Assembly: GCA_016190025.1 (NCBI GenBank)
Contig: JACPRG010000095.1
Span: forward strand, 1 to 36,408
Length of the DNA: 36,408 nucleotides
Direction: 5' to 3'
From: Candidatus Tectimicrobiota bacterium
GTDB lineage: Bacteria > UBA8248 > JACPRG01
The position numbers and the translations under genes were made by a program. Positions 16,063-24,968 of this stretch are shown piece by piece. Within the stretch, counting starts at the first letter, position 1; each line of letters starts with the position of its first letter. A model generated the notes under the pieces. That model did not search any database and had not been told where the DNA came from. It saw only the letters and a program-made list of their open reading frames with translations.

Positions 16063-17985
16063 GTGCCCAAAAAGGACAACCACGTCAGCCGCGACTGGAC
16101 GATAGGGGGTCTCGAAAGGCTGGATAAAGGGCGGAAGGTGGACGACCGTCCGGAAGCCGGGAGCGAGGAGAGCCATCGAGACAGAAGGCGAAGCCCCAGA
16201 CTTCCCGCCGTCTTCCCTTGCCAAGTCGAGGACATGGAATGCGAGATCCGGGACATTTCCTACGCCGGCCTGCGGTTCTACAGCAAAAAGCCCCTCGATC
16301 CGGATACGGTCAAAGACCTGACCCTGCCCGTCAAAGACGAGAGCGGCGCTGAGAGGAAACTCCATGTCCGCGCGAACATCCGGTGGTGCGAACAGACCTC
16401 CAGCGGCGAGTACATGGTGGGCGCCGAGGTTTCCGCCGCCTCGCGCGAGGAGGAGGCCGAGTTTCTGGCCTTTCTGTTCCGCAGCACGGCGCGGGCTTAC
16501 CTGGACAAAGAGGCGAAGCTCATCGAGCTCGAGGGCTACCGCTCGCTGGTGGAGATGGCCGCCAACCCCATTCTGGTCATCCAGGACGGGAAGATCGCCT
16601 TTTCCAACCAAGCGGCCGTGGAGATGTTCGGCTTCACGTCCGAGGAGCTGCAGGGGATGGAGTTCAACAGCCTCATCCTCTCCGGCCCGCACGCCACCGA
16701 TTCGCCGTCCTCGCTGCTGACCCCCATCGCCGAGCCGCCCGACCCTTACTACTACACCCTGCAGAAGGCCAACGGGGGAAGCGTCGACGTGGAGATCCGG
16801 TCGCGGTCCATCCTGTACGCCCACAAGATGGCCACCCTCAGCATTCTCCACGACCTGACCGCGCGGAAGAAGTTCGAACAAATGCTGGTCCAGGTGGAGC
16901 GGCTCAAGGTCCTGGGCGAGCTTTCGGCGGGAATCGCCCACGACGTGAACAACTCCCTGATGAGCATTCTGGGCGCGGTCGAGCTGATCCGGTCGAAAGG
17001 CCTCGACGAGCACGTCACCGCCGCCCTGCGGACGATCAAGACCGCCGCCCTCGACGGGGCGACAACCATCCGCCGAATCCAGGGGTTCAGCCGCCTGCGG
17101 GGCGAGAAGAACTTCGTCGCCTTTGACGTCAACCAGGTCGTCTCAGACGCCAAACTCTTCACCCGTCCCAAGTGGAAGAAGGAGGCGGAGGCCCGGGGCC
17201 TGACGATCGGGGTGCAGGAGGTCACGGCCGAGGAAGTGGTGATCCAGGGGAATCCCTCCGACGTCCGCCAGGCCGTCATCAACCTCATCCTCAACGCCGT
17301 CGACGCCATGCCCCGGGGCGGGCAGATCGAGCTCAGGACGGAAGCCGATCAGGAAACCGTCACGGTCCTGGTGAGGGACACGGGCACGGGGATTCCCGCG
17401 GAAATCCGAGACAAGATCTTCGACCCCTTCTTCTCCACCAAGGGCGAACGGGGTTCAGGCCTCGGCCTCAGCACGGTCTACGGCATCATGGCCAAGCACA
17501 AAGGCTCAGTCACGGTCGAGTCGGCCGAGGGGCGAGGGACGACGGTCCGCCTGCTGTTTCCGCGCGCCCATCCGACCGAACCGGGAGAGGTGAGCGAAGA
17601 GGACGCGGACAGGATCCCCCCCCGCCGGGTGCTGGTGGTGGACGACGACCCGAAAGTGTTGGGGTTCATGGCGGACTTGCTGAAATCCATGGGCCACACG
17701 GTGATCACCGCCAGCACAGGGGAAGAGGGCCTGCGGAAGTTCTACGCGGACCCCCCCGACATCGTCCTGACCGATCTCAGCATGCCGGGAATCACCGGCG
17801 TCACCCTGGCCAAGAGAGTCAAGGCCGCGCGCCCGGAAGTCCCCGTGGTCCTCGTCACGGGATGGATCCAGGACATCGAGCCCGCGGAGCTCGAGGAAGC
17901 GGGCATCGGCCGCGTCCTGACCAAGCCCTTCGGCCGGCAGGAAATGGTGAGCATGATGAAGGCCGTCGCCGCCACCGTTTCCTGA
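16063..17985 (+). CDS. Hybrid sensor histidine kinase: PilZ, PAS, HisKA, HATPase, receiver
   Basis: 640 residues, no membrane segment, so cytoplasmic. PilZ domain at about 40-140 with both c-di-GMP motifs: RxxxR (RRSPR, R42 to R46) and DxSxxG (DISYAG, 64-69). PAS at about 158-270. The HisKA domain has H293 in ELSAGIAHDVNNS. The ATPase domain has the N box LILNAVDAMP, DTGTGIP, FFSTKGERGSGLGLS. The C-terminal receiver (about 520-640) has VVDDD, phosphoryl aspartate D571 in LTDLSMPG and K621 in LTKPF. Phosphate would pass from H293 to D571. The frame extends upstream to 16012, but the GTG at 16063 has GGAGAAG six bases before it and the upstream starts have none. No separate partner regulator is encoded nearby. 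Confidence 0.9.
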   Translation: MPKKDNHVSRDWTIGGLERLDKGRKVDDRPEAGSEESHRDRRRSPRLPAVFPCQVEDMECEIRDISYAGLRFYSKKPLDPDTVKDLTLPVKDESGAERKLHVRANIRWCEQTSSGEYMVGAEVSAASREEEAEFLAFLFRSTARAYLDKEAKLIELEGYRSLVEMAANPILVIQDGKIAFSNQAAVEMFGFTSEELQGMEFNSLILSGPHATDSPSSLLTPIAEPPDPYYYTLQKANGGSVDVEIRSRSILYAHKMATLSILHDLTARKKFEQMLVQVERLKVLGELSAGIAHDVNNSLMSILGAVELIRSKGLDEHVTAALRTIKTAALDGATTIRRIQGFSRLRGEKNFVAFDVNQVVSDAKLFTRPKWKKEAEARGLTIGVQEVTAEEVVIQGNPSDVRQAVINLILNAVDAMPRGGQIELRTEADQETVTVLVRDTGTGIPAEIRDKIFDPFFSTKGERGSGLGLSTVYGIMAKHKGSVTVESAEGRGTTVRLLFPRAHPTEPGEVSEEDADRIPPRRVLVVDDDPKVLGFMADLLKSMGHTVITASTGEEGLRKFYADPPDIVLTDLSMPGITGVTLAKRVKAARPEVPVVLVTGWIQDIEPAELEEAGIGRVLTKPFGRQEMVSMMKAVAATVS

Positions 17986-18128
17986 GACGCGTCGTCCGGC
18001 GGCAAGCGCCTCTCCGGACCCGCGCCTCTTCCCCCCGGTCGCCGCCCGGCGTGCAAAACCGGCCTCGCGCCCCGGCGGAAACCGCCCTCCCCTTTTGCAG
18101 GGCTTCTCAAGACCCTCCAAAATGGCGC

Positions 18129-18173
18129 GGTGGACTTTCCCTCTCCCATATTGGGAGGGGGGGGAAGTTCACC
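18129..18173. repeat. Long imperfect palindrome (REP-like) before the CCA-adding-type gene
   Basis: A 20-base left arm (18129-18148, beginning GGTGGACTT, ending CTCCCA) and a 22-base right arm (18152-18173, beginning TGGGAGG, ending AAGTTCACC) pair around a TAT loop with mostly wobble-type mismatches and a two-base bulge. It is too long and lacks a T-run for a simple terminator, but could fold in RNA and separate the kinase and cca transcripts. Confidence 0.5.
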
Positions 18174-18197
18174 CGAAGAGGGAGCGGCGAAGGCCCC

Positions 18198-19742
18198 ATG
18201 AACCCCGCCCGCGGAAAGCTCCTCGCGGCGCTCCTGCGGCAGATGGCATCAGACCCGCTGGTTCAAGCGCTGAACGATCTGGCGAAGACGCAGGGAGTGC
18301 CCGTCTACCTCGTCGGCGGCTATCTCCGGGATGTCGCCCTGGGCCGCCCGCTGGGGGAGGGAGGGACGCGGGACGTGGACTGCGCCGTCCCCGAAGCCAA
18401 AGCCGCCGCGCGGGCCTTCGCCGGACGAGCGACCGGGGGGCGCCTCGTCCGGCTCGACGCAGCCAACTGGCGGGTGATCCCGGAGCCTGCGGGGCGGGGG
18501 CTTCCGCCCGCCGGCTGGGTTGACTTCAGCGACCTTCGGGGAGGGGGCATCCTGGCCGACCTGCGGGGCCGGGACTTCACCCTCAACGCCCTGGCCTGCC
18601 GGCTTCCCGATCCGGACGACCTCCTCGACCCCGCAGGGGGGCTCGAAGACCTGGCGGCCCGCCGCATCCGCGCGGTCTCGGATCGGGTGTTCCGGGAGGA
18701 CCCCCTCCGCCTCCTGCGGGCCTACCGCCTCGCGGCGCAGCTGGATTTCTCCATCGACCCCTCGACCCTCTCCCGGCTCAGGCGCGACGCGGCCCGGCTC
18801 GAAGGAGAGCCCGGCGAGCGGGTGCGGGCCGAGCTCTTCGGGACGCTCGCGGCGCCGCGCGGGGGGCTCACCCTTCGCGGGATGCGCGACTCCGGCGTGC
18901 TCCACGTCCTCTTCCCCCCTTGCCGGCGGATGGACGGCCTCCAGCAGGGCGGCCACCACCACACGGACGTCCTGACGCACTCCCTCGACACCGTCGAGGC
19001 CCTGGAAGACCTCCTGAAGGATTTCCCGCCCGACCCTGCGGGCGAGGACCCGTTGGGTCGATCCGCGCGGGATTACCTGGCCCCGCCCCACCGCCTCCCG
19101 GTCCTCAAGCTGGCGGCCCTCCTCCACGACGCCGGCAAGCCGGACACCCAGGCCCCATCGGCCGAGCCCCCCGCCGAAGAAAAGGCGTTCACCTTCCACG
19201 GACACGAAAAGGTGGGCGCGGAGGCGGCGCTGGCAGTCGCGGGGAGGCTTCGCCTGAGCCGGTGCGAAAGGGAATCCCTCGTCCGGCTGGTCCGCCTCCA
19301 CATGCGGCCGGGCTTTCTGTTCCGGGAGTCCGGCGGCGACCCGAAGGCGGTGAGCGGGCGGGCCCTTCATCGCCTGGCGCGCGACGCGGAGGAAGACCTT
19401 CCGGGGCTGGCCCTCCTCGCCATCGCGGACGCCCACGCCCACAGGGGGCCTCTGGCGGCGCCGGGGGGAGGCGGCTTGAGGTCTGTGACCTCCCGGGTCG
19501 TGGAATTCGCCCGGGGGGTTTTGGCCGAGATCGAGGCGCGGGTCCTCCCCGGCCTGCGCGGGCCCCGGTGGGTGACGGGGCGCGATCTGATGGAGGCGCT
19601 GGGGATCCCTGAGGGACCGCAGGTGGGACGCCTCCTTCTGGCGTTGGAGGAGGCCCGGGCCGCGGGCGAGATCCAGACCCGGGCGGAGGCCCTCGCGCTC
19701 GCCCGGAAGATCCTCTCGGTGGACCCGGCCGAATCCCGTTGA
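18198..19742 (+). CDS. cca: tRNA nucleotidyltransferase / poly(A) polymerase family protein with HD domain (CCA-adding type)
   Basis: 514 residues. The nucleotidyltransferase core has VYLVGGYLRDVALGRPL (36-52) and the metal-binding DVD at 59-61 in TRDVDCAV. It is followed by GGGILADLRGRDFTLNALA, DPAGGLEDLAARRIRAV and the nucleotide-selection segment FREDPLRLLRAYRLAAQL. An HD phosphohydrolase-like domain follows (HHTDVLTHSLDTVEAL, then LAALLHDAGKPDT). The family adds CCA or A residues to tRNA 3' ends; class II enzymes of either specificity look alike, so CCA is the default reading. Residues 426-432 (GLRSVTS) are encoded by the 18-base palindromic repeat also found at 8166. The ATG at 18198 is where homology starts; the ribosome site (GAAGG) is weak. 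The long frame upstream of it lies inside the kinase gene and is not real. Confidence 0.88.
   Translation: MNPARGKLLAALLRQMASDPLVQALNDLAKTQGVPVYLVGGYLRDVALGRPLGEGGTRDVDCAVPEAKAAARAFAGRATGGRLVRLDAANWRVIPEPAGRGLPPAGWVDFSDLRGGGILADLRGRDFTLNALACRLPDPDDLLDPAGGLEDLAARRIRAVSDRVFREDPLRLLRAYRLAAQLDFSIDPSTLSRLRRDAARLEGEPGERVRAELFGTLAAPRGGLTLRGMRDSGVLHVLFPPCRRMDGLQQGGHHHTDVLTHSLDTVEALEDLLKDFPPDPAGEDPLGRSARDYLAPPHRLPVLKLAALLHDAGKPDTQAPSAEPPAEEKAFTFHGHEKVGAEAALAVAGRLRLSRCERESLVRLVRLHMRPGFLFRESGGDPKAVSGRALHRLARDAEEDLPGLALLAIADAHAHRGPLAAPGGGGLRSVTSRVVEFARGVLAEIEARVLPGLRGPRWVTGRDLMEALGIPEGPQVGRLLLALEEARAAGEIQTRAEALALARKILSVDPAESR
19475..19492. repeat. 18-base palindromic repeat, copy 2 (inside the CCA-adding-type gene)
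   Basis: Identical to 8166-8183 over 18 bases, with the 6-3-6 inverted repeat. Here it is in frame within a glycine-rich linker between helices of the HD-domain region, so it does not break the gene. Confidence 0.7.
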
Positions 19743-19767
19743 CGCCGCATCTTCCGGTCCTTAATGT
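19739..19767 (+). promoter_or_regulatory. Weak candidate promoter for the EF-G paralogue
   Basis: TTGACG at 19739-19744 overlaps the cca stop codon and is followed after 17 bases by TAATGT at 19762-19767. Only the -35 is good. Confidence 0.3.
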
Positions 19768-19832
19768 GTGCGTGAGGAACCGCCCGGCGGGGTGCTCCCC
19801 CCGGCCCTCGCGCCGTTCGTCCGGAACTGGAC

Positions 19833-21890
19833 ATGAACCCAAAAGAGCTTCAGCGCATCCGGAACATCGGCATCATCTCGCACATCGACGCGGGCAAGAC
19901 GACCGTCACCGAGCGGATTCTCTTCTACACCGGGGCGATCCACCGCATGGGGGAGGTCCACGACGGCCTCGCCACCACCGACTGGATGACCCAGGAGCGG
20001 GAGCGCGGCATCAGCATCACGGCCGCCTCCATCTCCACCCACTGGCGCGACCACACCCTCAACCTCATCGACACCCCGGGCCACGTGGACTTCACCATCG
20101 AGGTGGAGCGCAGCCTGCGGGTGCTCGACGGGGCCGTGGCCATCTTCAGCGCCGTGGAGGGGGTCGAGCCCCAATCGGAGGTCGTCTGGCGCCAGGCGGA
20201 CCGCTACCGCGTCCCGCGCCTCGCCTTCGTGAACAAGATGGACCGGGTCGGGGCCGACTTCGAAAACGTCCTGAAAGACATCCGGGTGAAGCTGGCGGCG
20301 AAGGAGCTGGTCCTGCAGGTCCCCCTGGGGGCGGAGGAGGGCTTTCGCGGCGTCATTGACGTGGTGGAGGGGAGGGCCGTCACCTGGAGCGCCGAGGACC
20401 AGGGCCGGACCTTCACCTCCGGCGAGATGCCCCCGGAGCTGCAGGCGGCCGCCGCCTCGGCCCGGGACGGGCTCCTGGAGGCCGTCGCCGAAGCGGACGA
20501 GCGCTTCCTGGAGATCTACCTGGGGGGAGAGGCCGGGCGGCTGACGCCGGAGGAGATCCGCGCGGCCATCCGCCGGGCCACCCTCGCGGGCCGGGCGGTC
20601 CCCGTGCTCTGCGGCTCGGGCCTCCGGAACATCGGGGTCCAGCCCCTGCTGGACGCCGTCGTGGACTTTCTGCCCTCCCCCCTGGACCTCCCCCCTGTCC
20701 CCGGGGCGGACCCGCGCTCGGAAACGCCGGACGAGCGGCCGCACCACCCCGCGGCCCCCTTCTCGGCCCTGGCGTTCAAGATCATGACCGACGAGGGGCG
20801 GCGCCTCACCTACCTCCGGGTCTATTCAGGGAAGCTCGTCCCCGGACAGGTGGTCTACAACCCCAACCGGGGGAAGGAGGAGCGGGCCGCCCGCATTTTC
20901 CAGATGTTCGCCAACAAGCGGGAGAGGCTGGACGCGGCGGAGGCGGGGAGCATTGTGGCCGTCGCCGGTCTCAAGGAGACGTACACGGGCGACACCCTGT
21001 GCGCCAAGGACGCCCCCATCCGGTACGAGGCGCTGACCTTCCCGGAGCCGGTGCTCTACCGGGCCGTGGAGCTCCGCTCCTCGGCCGACGAGAAAAAACT
21101 CAACGAGTCCCTGGAGAAGCTTCAGGCGGAAGACCCCACCTTCCACGTCCGCGTGGACCCGGACACGGGCCAGACCATCCTCTCCGGAATGGGCGAGCTG
21201 CACCTGGACGTCCTCCTTCGCCGCCTGCAGGAGGAGTTCAGGGTCCCGGTGAAGGCGGGGACGCCCCGGGTCGTATATCGGGAAACGGTGACGGCGGCGG
21301 CGCGGGCCGAGGGGGCGTTCGACCGGGAGGTGGGGGGGAAAGCCCACTTCGCCCGGGTGGCCGTCCGCCTGGAACCCAGGGAGAGGGGGGAGGGGATCGC
21401 CATCGACGCGGCGCACCCGGGCCTGCCCGAGCCGTTCCGCCCCGCCGTCGAGCGCAGCCTAGCTCTCGCGGCGGAGAGCGGGCCGCTGGGCGGCTACAGG
21501 CTGGTGGACCTCTCGGCGCGCGTCGTGGCCGCCACCTTCGACGAGGAGCGGTCGACCGAGACCGCCTTCGAGGTGGCGGCGGCCATGGCCTTCCAGTCGG
21601 CCTCGGAGGCCGCCTCGCCTATCCTGCTGGAACCCATCATGAGCGTCGAGGTGGTGACCCCCGAGGAGTTCCTCGGGGGGATCATCAACGACCTGAACGC
21701 CCGCAAGGGCAGGATCGAGGGGGTCTCCACCCGGGGCAACACCAAGATTATCCAGGCCCACATCCCCCTGTCGGACATGTTCGGCTACAGCACCGACCTG
21801 CGCTCGGCCTCCGAGGGCCGGGCGACGTACTCAATGAAGTTCTCCCACTACGACGCGGTCGAGCGGAGCCCGGTCCGGGGAAGGCCCTAG
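19833..21890 (+). CDS. Elongation factor G paralogue (EF-G2-like translational GTPase)
   Basis: 685 residues, full length for EF-G. The GTPase motifs are HIDAGKTT (17-24), RGISITAA in switch I/II, DTPGH (80-84) and NKMD (134-137). Domain II (FKIMTDEGRRLTYLRVYSGKL), domain III (ILSGMGELHLDVLLRRLQEEF), domain IV and domain V (EPIMSVEVVTPEEFLGGIINDLNARKG split over the C-terminus) are all present. It has sequence differences from canonical EF-G (for example GLATTDWMTQERERG in switch I) and is not in a ribosomal-protein operon, so it is probably a second EF-G paralogue rather than the main fusA; such paralogues may act in ribosome recycling or stress translation. The start at 19833 lacks a strong ribosome site. 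Its TAG shares bases with the stop of the convergent ATPase gene. Confidence 0.85.
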   Translation: MNPKELQRIRNIGIISHIDAGKTTVTERILFYTGAIHRMGEVHDGLATTDWMTQERERGISITAASISTHWRDHTLNLIDTPGHVDFTIEVERSLRVLDGAVAIFSAVEGVEPQSEVVWRQADRYRVPRLAFVNKMDRVGADFENVLKDIRVKLAAKELVLQVPLGAEEGFRGVIDVVEGRAVTWSAEDQGRTFTSGEMPPELQAAAASARDGLLEAVAEADERFLEIYLGGEAGRLTPEEIRAAIRRATLAGRAVPVLCGSGLRNIGVQPLLDAVVDFLPSPLDLPPVPGADPRSETPDERPHHPAAPFSALAFKIMTDEGRRLTYLRVYSGKLVPGQVVYNPNRGKEERAARIFQMFANKRERLDAAEAGSIVAVAGLKETYTGDTLCAKDAPIRYEALTFPEPVLYRAVELRSSADEKKLNESLEKLQAEDPTFHVRVDPDTGQTILSGMGELHLDVLLRRLQEEFRVPVKAGTPRVVYRETVTAAARAEGAFDREVGGKAHFARVAVRLEPRERGEGIAIDAAHPGLPEPFRPAVERSLALAAESGPLGGYRLVDLSARVVAATFDEERSTETAFEVAAAMAFQSASEAASPILLEPIMSVEVVTPEEFLGGIINDLNARKGRIEGVSTRGNTKIIQAHIPLSDMFGYSTDLRSASEGRATYSMKFSHYDAVERSPVRGRP

Positions 21891-24292
21891 CGTCCCGTCT
21901 CTACGCGCCGCTCGGGGGCGGGACTGGAGCCGCCGCGGGGCGGTCCATCCCCTTTCGTCCGCCCGCAGCGCAGGAGCCGCAGGCCGTTGGCCACGACGAC
22001 CAGAGTGCTTCCCTCGTGGCCGACGACCGCCAAAGGCAGCGGAACCCAGCCGAAAAGGGAGAAAAGCGCCAGCAGGGTCATCACCCCGAGGGAGAGGGTC
22101 AGGTTCTGCTGGATGACCCGGTGCGCCTGGCGGCTGAGGCTCACGGCGAAGGGGATCTTTCGCAGGTCGTCTCCCATCAGGATCACGTCGGCCGTTTCCA
22201 GGGCCGCGTCGGTGCCCGCCGCCCCCATGGCGATTCCCACGGTCGAGCTGGCCATGGCCGGCGCGTCGTTGACGCCGTCGCCCACCATCGCAACCCCGCC
22301 GTAGCGGCGCTGGGCGTCCCGCACCGCCTCCACCTTCTGCTCGGGGAGGAGCTCCGCGCGGACCTCGTCTACCCCCAGCGCCTCGCCCGCCGATCGGGCG
22401 GACCGGGCGTTGTCCCCCGTGAGCATGACGACCCGCTCCACACCCAGGCGCTTCAGGTCTTCGATGGCGGAGCGGGCAGCCGGACGCGGGGAGTCCGCCA
22501 CGGCGATGACCCCCAGAAACGTGTCCGAGGCGACAAGCATCGTCGTCTTTCCTTGCCGCTCCAGGGTTTTCATCCGATCCAGCAGATCCTCGGGCACGGG
22601 CATCCCCGCCTCCCGGCACAGCCTCTCGTTACCGACGAGGACCCTTCGGTCCCCGAACGTGGCCTTCACCCCACGTCCCCGGAGGGTCTGAAGGGTGGAG
22701 GTAGGTTCCAGGGTCAGCCGGCGCGCGGAGGCCGCGGCCACTACCGCCGCAGCCAGGGGGTGATCCGAATACTTCTCGACCGAGGCGGCGATCCTCAGGA
22801 CTTCCTCCTCCGGGACCGCGCCGCGGGGAAGAACGTCCGTGACCCTCGGGTCGCCGGCGGTGAGGGTACCCGTCTTGTCGAACATGACGGCCCGGACCTT
22901 GGCCAAGTCCTCGAGGTGGATTCCCCCCTTGAACAGAACGCCCATGCCGGCCGCGTTGGCGATGGCCGAGAGGATGCTGGCCGGGATGGAGATGACCACG
23001 GCGCAGGGAGAGGCCGCCACCAAAAACGTCATGGCCCGATAGAACATCGAAGAGAACGAGATGTCGAAAAAAATCGGCGGGAGGAGGGCGACGGCCGCCG
23101 TCCCGCCGATGACCCCGGCGGAGTAGTAGCGTCCGAACCAGTCAGTCAGCCGCTGGCTGGACGCCCGGGCGCTTCTGGCCTCCTCGACCAGATGAAGCAT
23201 CCGCGCCAGAGCGGTGTCCTCGGCGCGGCGCGTGACCTCCACCTCCAGGACCCCGGAGTCGTTGACCGTCCCCGCGAAGACGGGGTCCCCCGGCCCCTTC
23301 TCCACCGGGATGGATTCCCCCGTGATGGGGGACTGGTCCACGCTCGATTCCCCGGACAGGACGACGCCGTCCGCCGGCACCCTTTCGCCCGGTTTCACCC
23401 GAACGCGGTCGCCGACCTCCAGCTCCTCCACCGGGAGGCGGACTTCCCGTCCCCCCCGGAGGACCAGGGCGTCGGCGGGACGGAGGTCCATCAGCGAGCG
23501 GATGGCGCGCCGGGTCTTCCCCATGGCCACCGACTCCAGCGTCGTCGAGAGGGAGAAGAGAAACATCAGCACGGCGCCTTCCCCCCAGTGGCCGATCGCC
23601 GCCGCCCCCAGCGCAGCCAGGATCATCAGCCCGCTCACGTCGATGGAGAAGTTCCGGATGACCCCCCAGGCCGAGCGCGCGGCGTAGTAGCCGCCAAAGA
23701 CGTAAGCGAGCCCGTAGAGAAGCCTCTGGGCCCAGGGCGGAGCGGAGGGAAACCATCCCACCCCCCACCCGGCCGCCAGGGAGGCGGCGCAAAGGAGGGT
23801 CAAGACGGCCATCCGAGACCGCTCCCGGTCCTCCTCCGCCGCCCCGGCGGCCCCCGCGCGAGGGGCGGGCGGGGCTTCGATGGGCCGGGTGATCGTCTCG
23901 AGGATCCCGGCTCGGCCGGCGTCCCGCCAGGCGGCTCCCTGCGCGCGGGTGACCTCGAGGGTCCGCCCTTCCAGCCTCACGGCGAGGGCGGGGTCCCCCC
24001 CCGGCCCCGCGCCCGCGCCGGAGACGCACGCCCGGCAATCCGCCTCGGTCACCCGATGGAAACAGCGGACGAAATGCCTCCCCAGCCGCCCCGCCGTCCG
24101 GCAAGCGATCAGGAGCACCCGGTCTCCGGACGCCTGGGAGGGGCTGTAGCGCAGGGTCAAAAGGCCGGCGGCGCCGTCGATTTCCGCCGAAACGACCCCG
24201 GCTGCGTCCCGCAGCGCGTCGGAGAGGGCGTCGATGCAGGTGTCGCCGGGATCAGGAGAATCGGCGGTTTTTCTTCCCGGGCTTTCATCCAT
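21887..24292 (-). CDS. P1B-4-type metal-transporting ATPase, probably Fe(II)/Co(II) efflux (PfeT/CtpD-like)
   Basis: 801 residues. P-type ATPase motifs: TGES (324-327), phosphorylated aspartate in DKTGT (472-476), HP (511-512), TGDN (625-628) and GDGVNDAP (671-678). The transport-site motif is SPC (428-430), not CPC, and the last membrane segments carry HEGST (759-763). SPC plus HEG(S/G)T defines the P1B-4 subgroup, which exports Fe(II), Co(II) and similar ions. The N-terminus has a degenerate HMA-like domain plus a Cys/His cluster: H73, C77, H79, C86 and C89 (CRAC). The ATG at 24292 lies 7 bases after the perR stop; a TTG at 24307 overlapping that stop is an alternative, and neither has a good ribosome site, so coupling to perR is likely. 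The stop is interlocked with the EF-G stop through CTAG. Confidence 0.9.
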   Translation of the reverse strand: MDESPGRKTADSPDPGDTCIDALSDALRDAAGVVSAEIDGAAGLLTLRYSPSQASGDRVLLIACRTAGRLGRHFVRCFHRVTEADCRACVSGAGAGPGGDPALAVRLEGRTLEVTRAQGAAWRDAGRAGILETITRPIEAPPAPRAGAAGAAEEDRERSRMAVLTLLCAASLAAGWGVGWFPSAPPWAQRLLYGLAYVFGGYYAARSAWGVIRNFSIDVSGLMILAALGAAAIGHWGEGAVLMFLFSLSTTLESVAMGKTRRAIRSLMDLRPADALVLRGGREVRLPVEELEVGDRVRVKPGERVPADGVVLSGESSVDQSPITGESIPVEKGPGDPVFAGTVNDSGVLEVEVTRRAEDTALARMLHLVEEARSARASSQRLTDWFGRYYSAGVIGGTAAVALLPPIFFDISFSSMFYRAMTFLVAASPCAVVISIPASILSAIANAAGMGVLFKGGIHLEDLAKVRAVMFDKTGTLTAGDPRVTDVLPRGAVPEEEVLRIAASVEKYSDHPLAAAVVAAASARRLTLEPTSTLQTLRGRGVKATFGDRRVLVGNERLCREAGMPVPEDLLDRMKTLERQGKTTMLVASDTFLGVIAVADSPRPAARSAIEDLKRLGVERVVMLTGDNARSARSAGEALGVDEVRAELLPEQKVEAVRDAQRRYGGVAMVGDGVNDAPAMASSTVGIAMGAAGTDAALETADVILMGDDLRKIPFAVSLSRQAHRVIQQNLTLSLGVMTLLALFSLFGWVPLPLAVVGHEGSTLVVVANGLRLLRCGRTKGDGPPRGGSSPAPERRVETGR

Positions 24293-24299
24293 GGAGGAA

Positions 24300-24776
24300 T
24301 CACACAAGGGGCTTTTTCGTTTTTTCTCTCCTGCGGGCGCATTCCCCGCAGGTCCCCAACACCTCGATCCGGTATCCCGAGACCTGAAATCCCCTCATCG
24401 CGACACGGTCCACCGGCGGCGCCGGAGGGAGCTCTCCGGGGACGTCGAGAACCCTCCCGCAACGGAGGCAGCGGGCGTGGACGTGCTTGTCGCAGCGCGC
24501 GTCGTAGCGCGCGGCGCTGTCGGCGAAGTCGAGCTTCGTAACCACGCCCGCCGCCACCAGGGCCTCCAGGGACTTGTAGACCGTCGCGAGGCTGAGGTGG
24601 GGGACTTCTTTGAGGACTTCCAGGTAGAGGGCTTCCGCGGTCGGATGGGAGTCCTGTCTCGTCAGACAACAGTACACGGCGGCCCGCTGCCGGGTGTACC
24701 GCCGCCCGCGCCGGCCGAGCGCCCGCCTCAGCCCCGCTTCACTGAGGGAACGCCGAGGAGAGGTATCGGTCTTCAT
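24300..24776 (-). CDS. perR: PerR-type Fur family peroxide/iron-responsive repressor
   Basis: 158 residues. Winged-helix DNA-binding part at 12-85 (TRQRAAVYCCL, PHLSLATVYKSLEALVAAGVV). Every metal ligand of Bacillus subtilis PerR is present at a constant offset of seven: regulatory H44, D92, H98, H100, D111 (H37, D85, H91, H93, D104) and structural zinc cysteines C103, C106, C143, C146. The aspartate at 111 matches PerR D104. The frame continues upstream to 24968, but that lies outside the mapped promoter's transcript (start near 24933), so the ATG at 24776 is preferred. The gene is followed immediately by the P1B-4 ATPase gene, the arrangement of peroxide- and iron-responsive efflux systems. 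A palindromic PerR-box-like operator overlaps its -35 element, so it probably represses itself and the ATPase. Confidence 0.87.
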   Translation of the reverse strand: MKTDTSPRRSLSEAGLRRALGRRGRRYTRQRAAVYCCLTRQDSHPTAEALYLEVLKEVPHLSLATVYKSLEALVAAGVVTKLDFADSAARYDARCDKHVHARCLRCGRVLDVPGELPPAPPVDRVAMRGFQVSGYRIEVLGTCGECARRREKTKKPLV

Positions 24777-24939
24777 TTTCCGGGACCCGATCTTGGCAAA
24801 GCCGTCCGCCCCGCACCCTCCCCCCGCCTTCGCCGTCCGGGATGGGGCCGTCCGCCGGGGGAGGGAGGGGGACTGCCATGAGCGCGGAGTCTCGTGCGCA
24901 GGGCCGCCTGCGGCCTCGCGCCGACCCCGGGCCGGATTG

Positions 24940-24968
24940 AATGTAATCCCCTTGGCGGCACTTGTCAA
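24940..24968 (-). promoter_or_regulatory. Promoter of perR and the P1B-4 ATPase gene
   Basis: On the - strand, consensus TTGACA (24968-24963) and TACATT (24945-24940) are 17 bases apart. The start near 24933 gives a leader of about 157 bases to the PerR ATG. The -35 overlaps the operator palindrome. Confidence 0.7.

Noticed and set aside
17172..18197. Open frame upstream of the CCA-adding gene in the same frame
   Set aside because: It lies inside the histidine kinase gene in another frame; homology begins at the ATG at 18198.
20999..24541. A very long open frame on the + strand (1180 codons) across the ATPase gene
   Set aside because: It lies antisense to the P1B-4 ATPase and overlaps EF-G out of frame; high GC leaves few stop codons and the translation has no recognisable motif.
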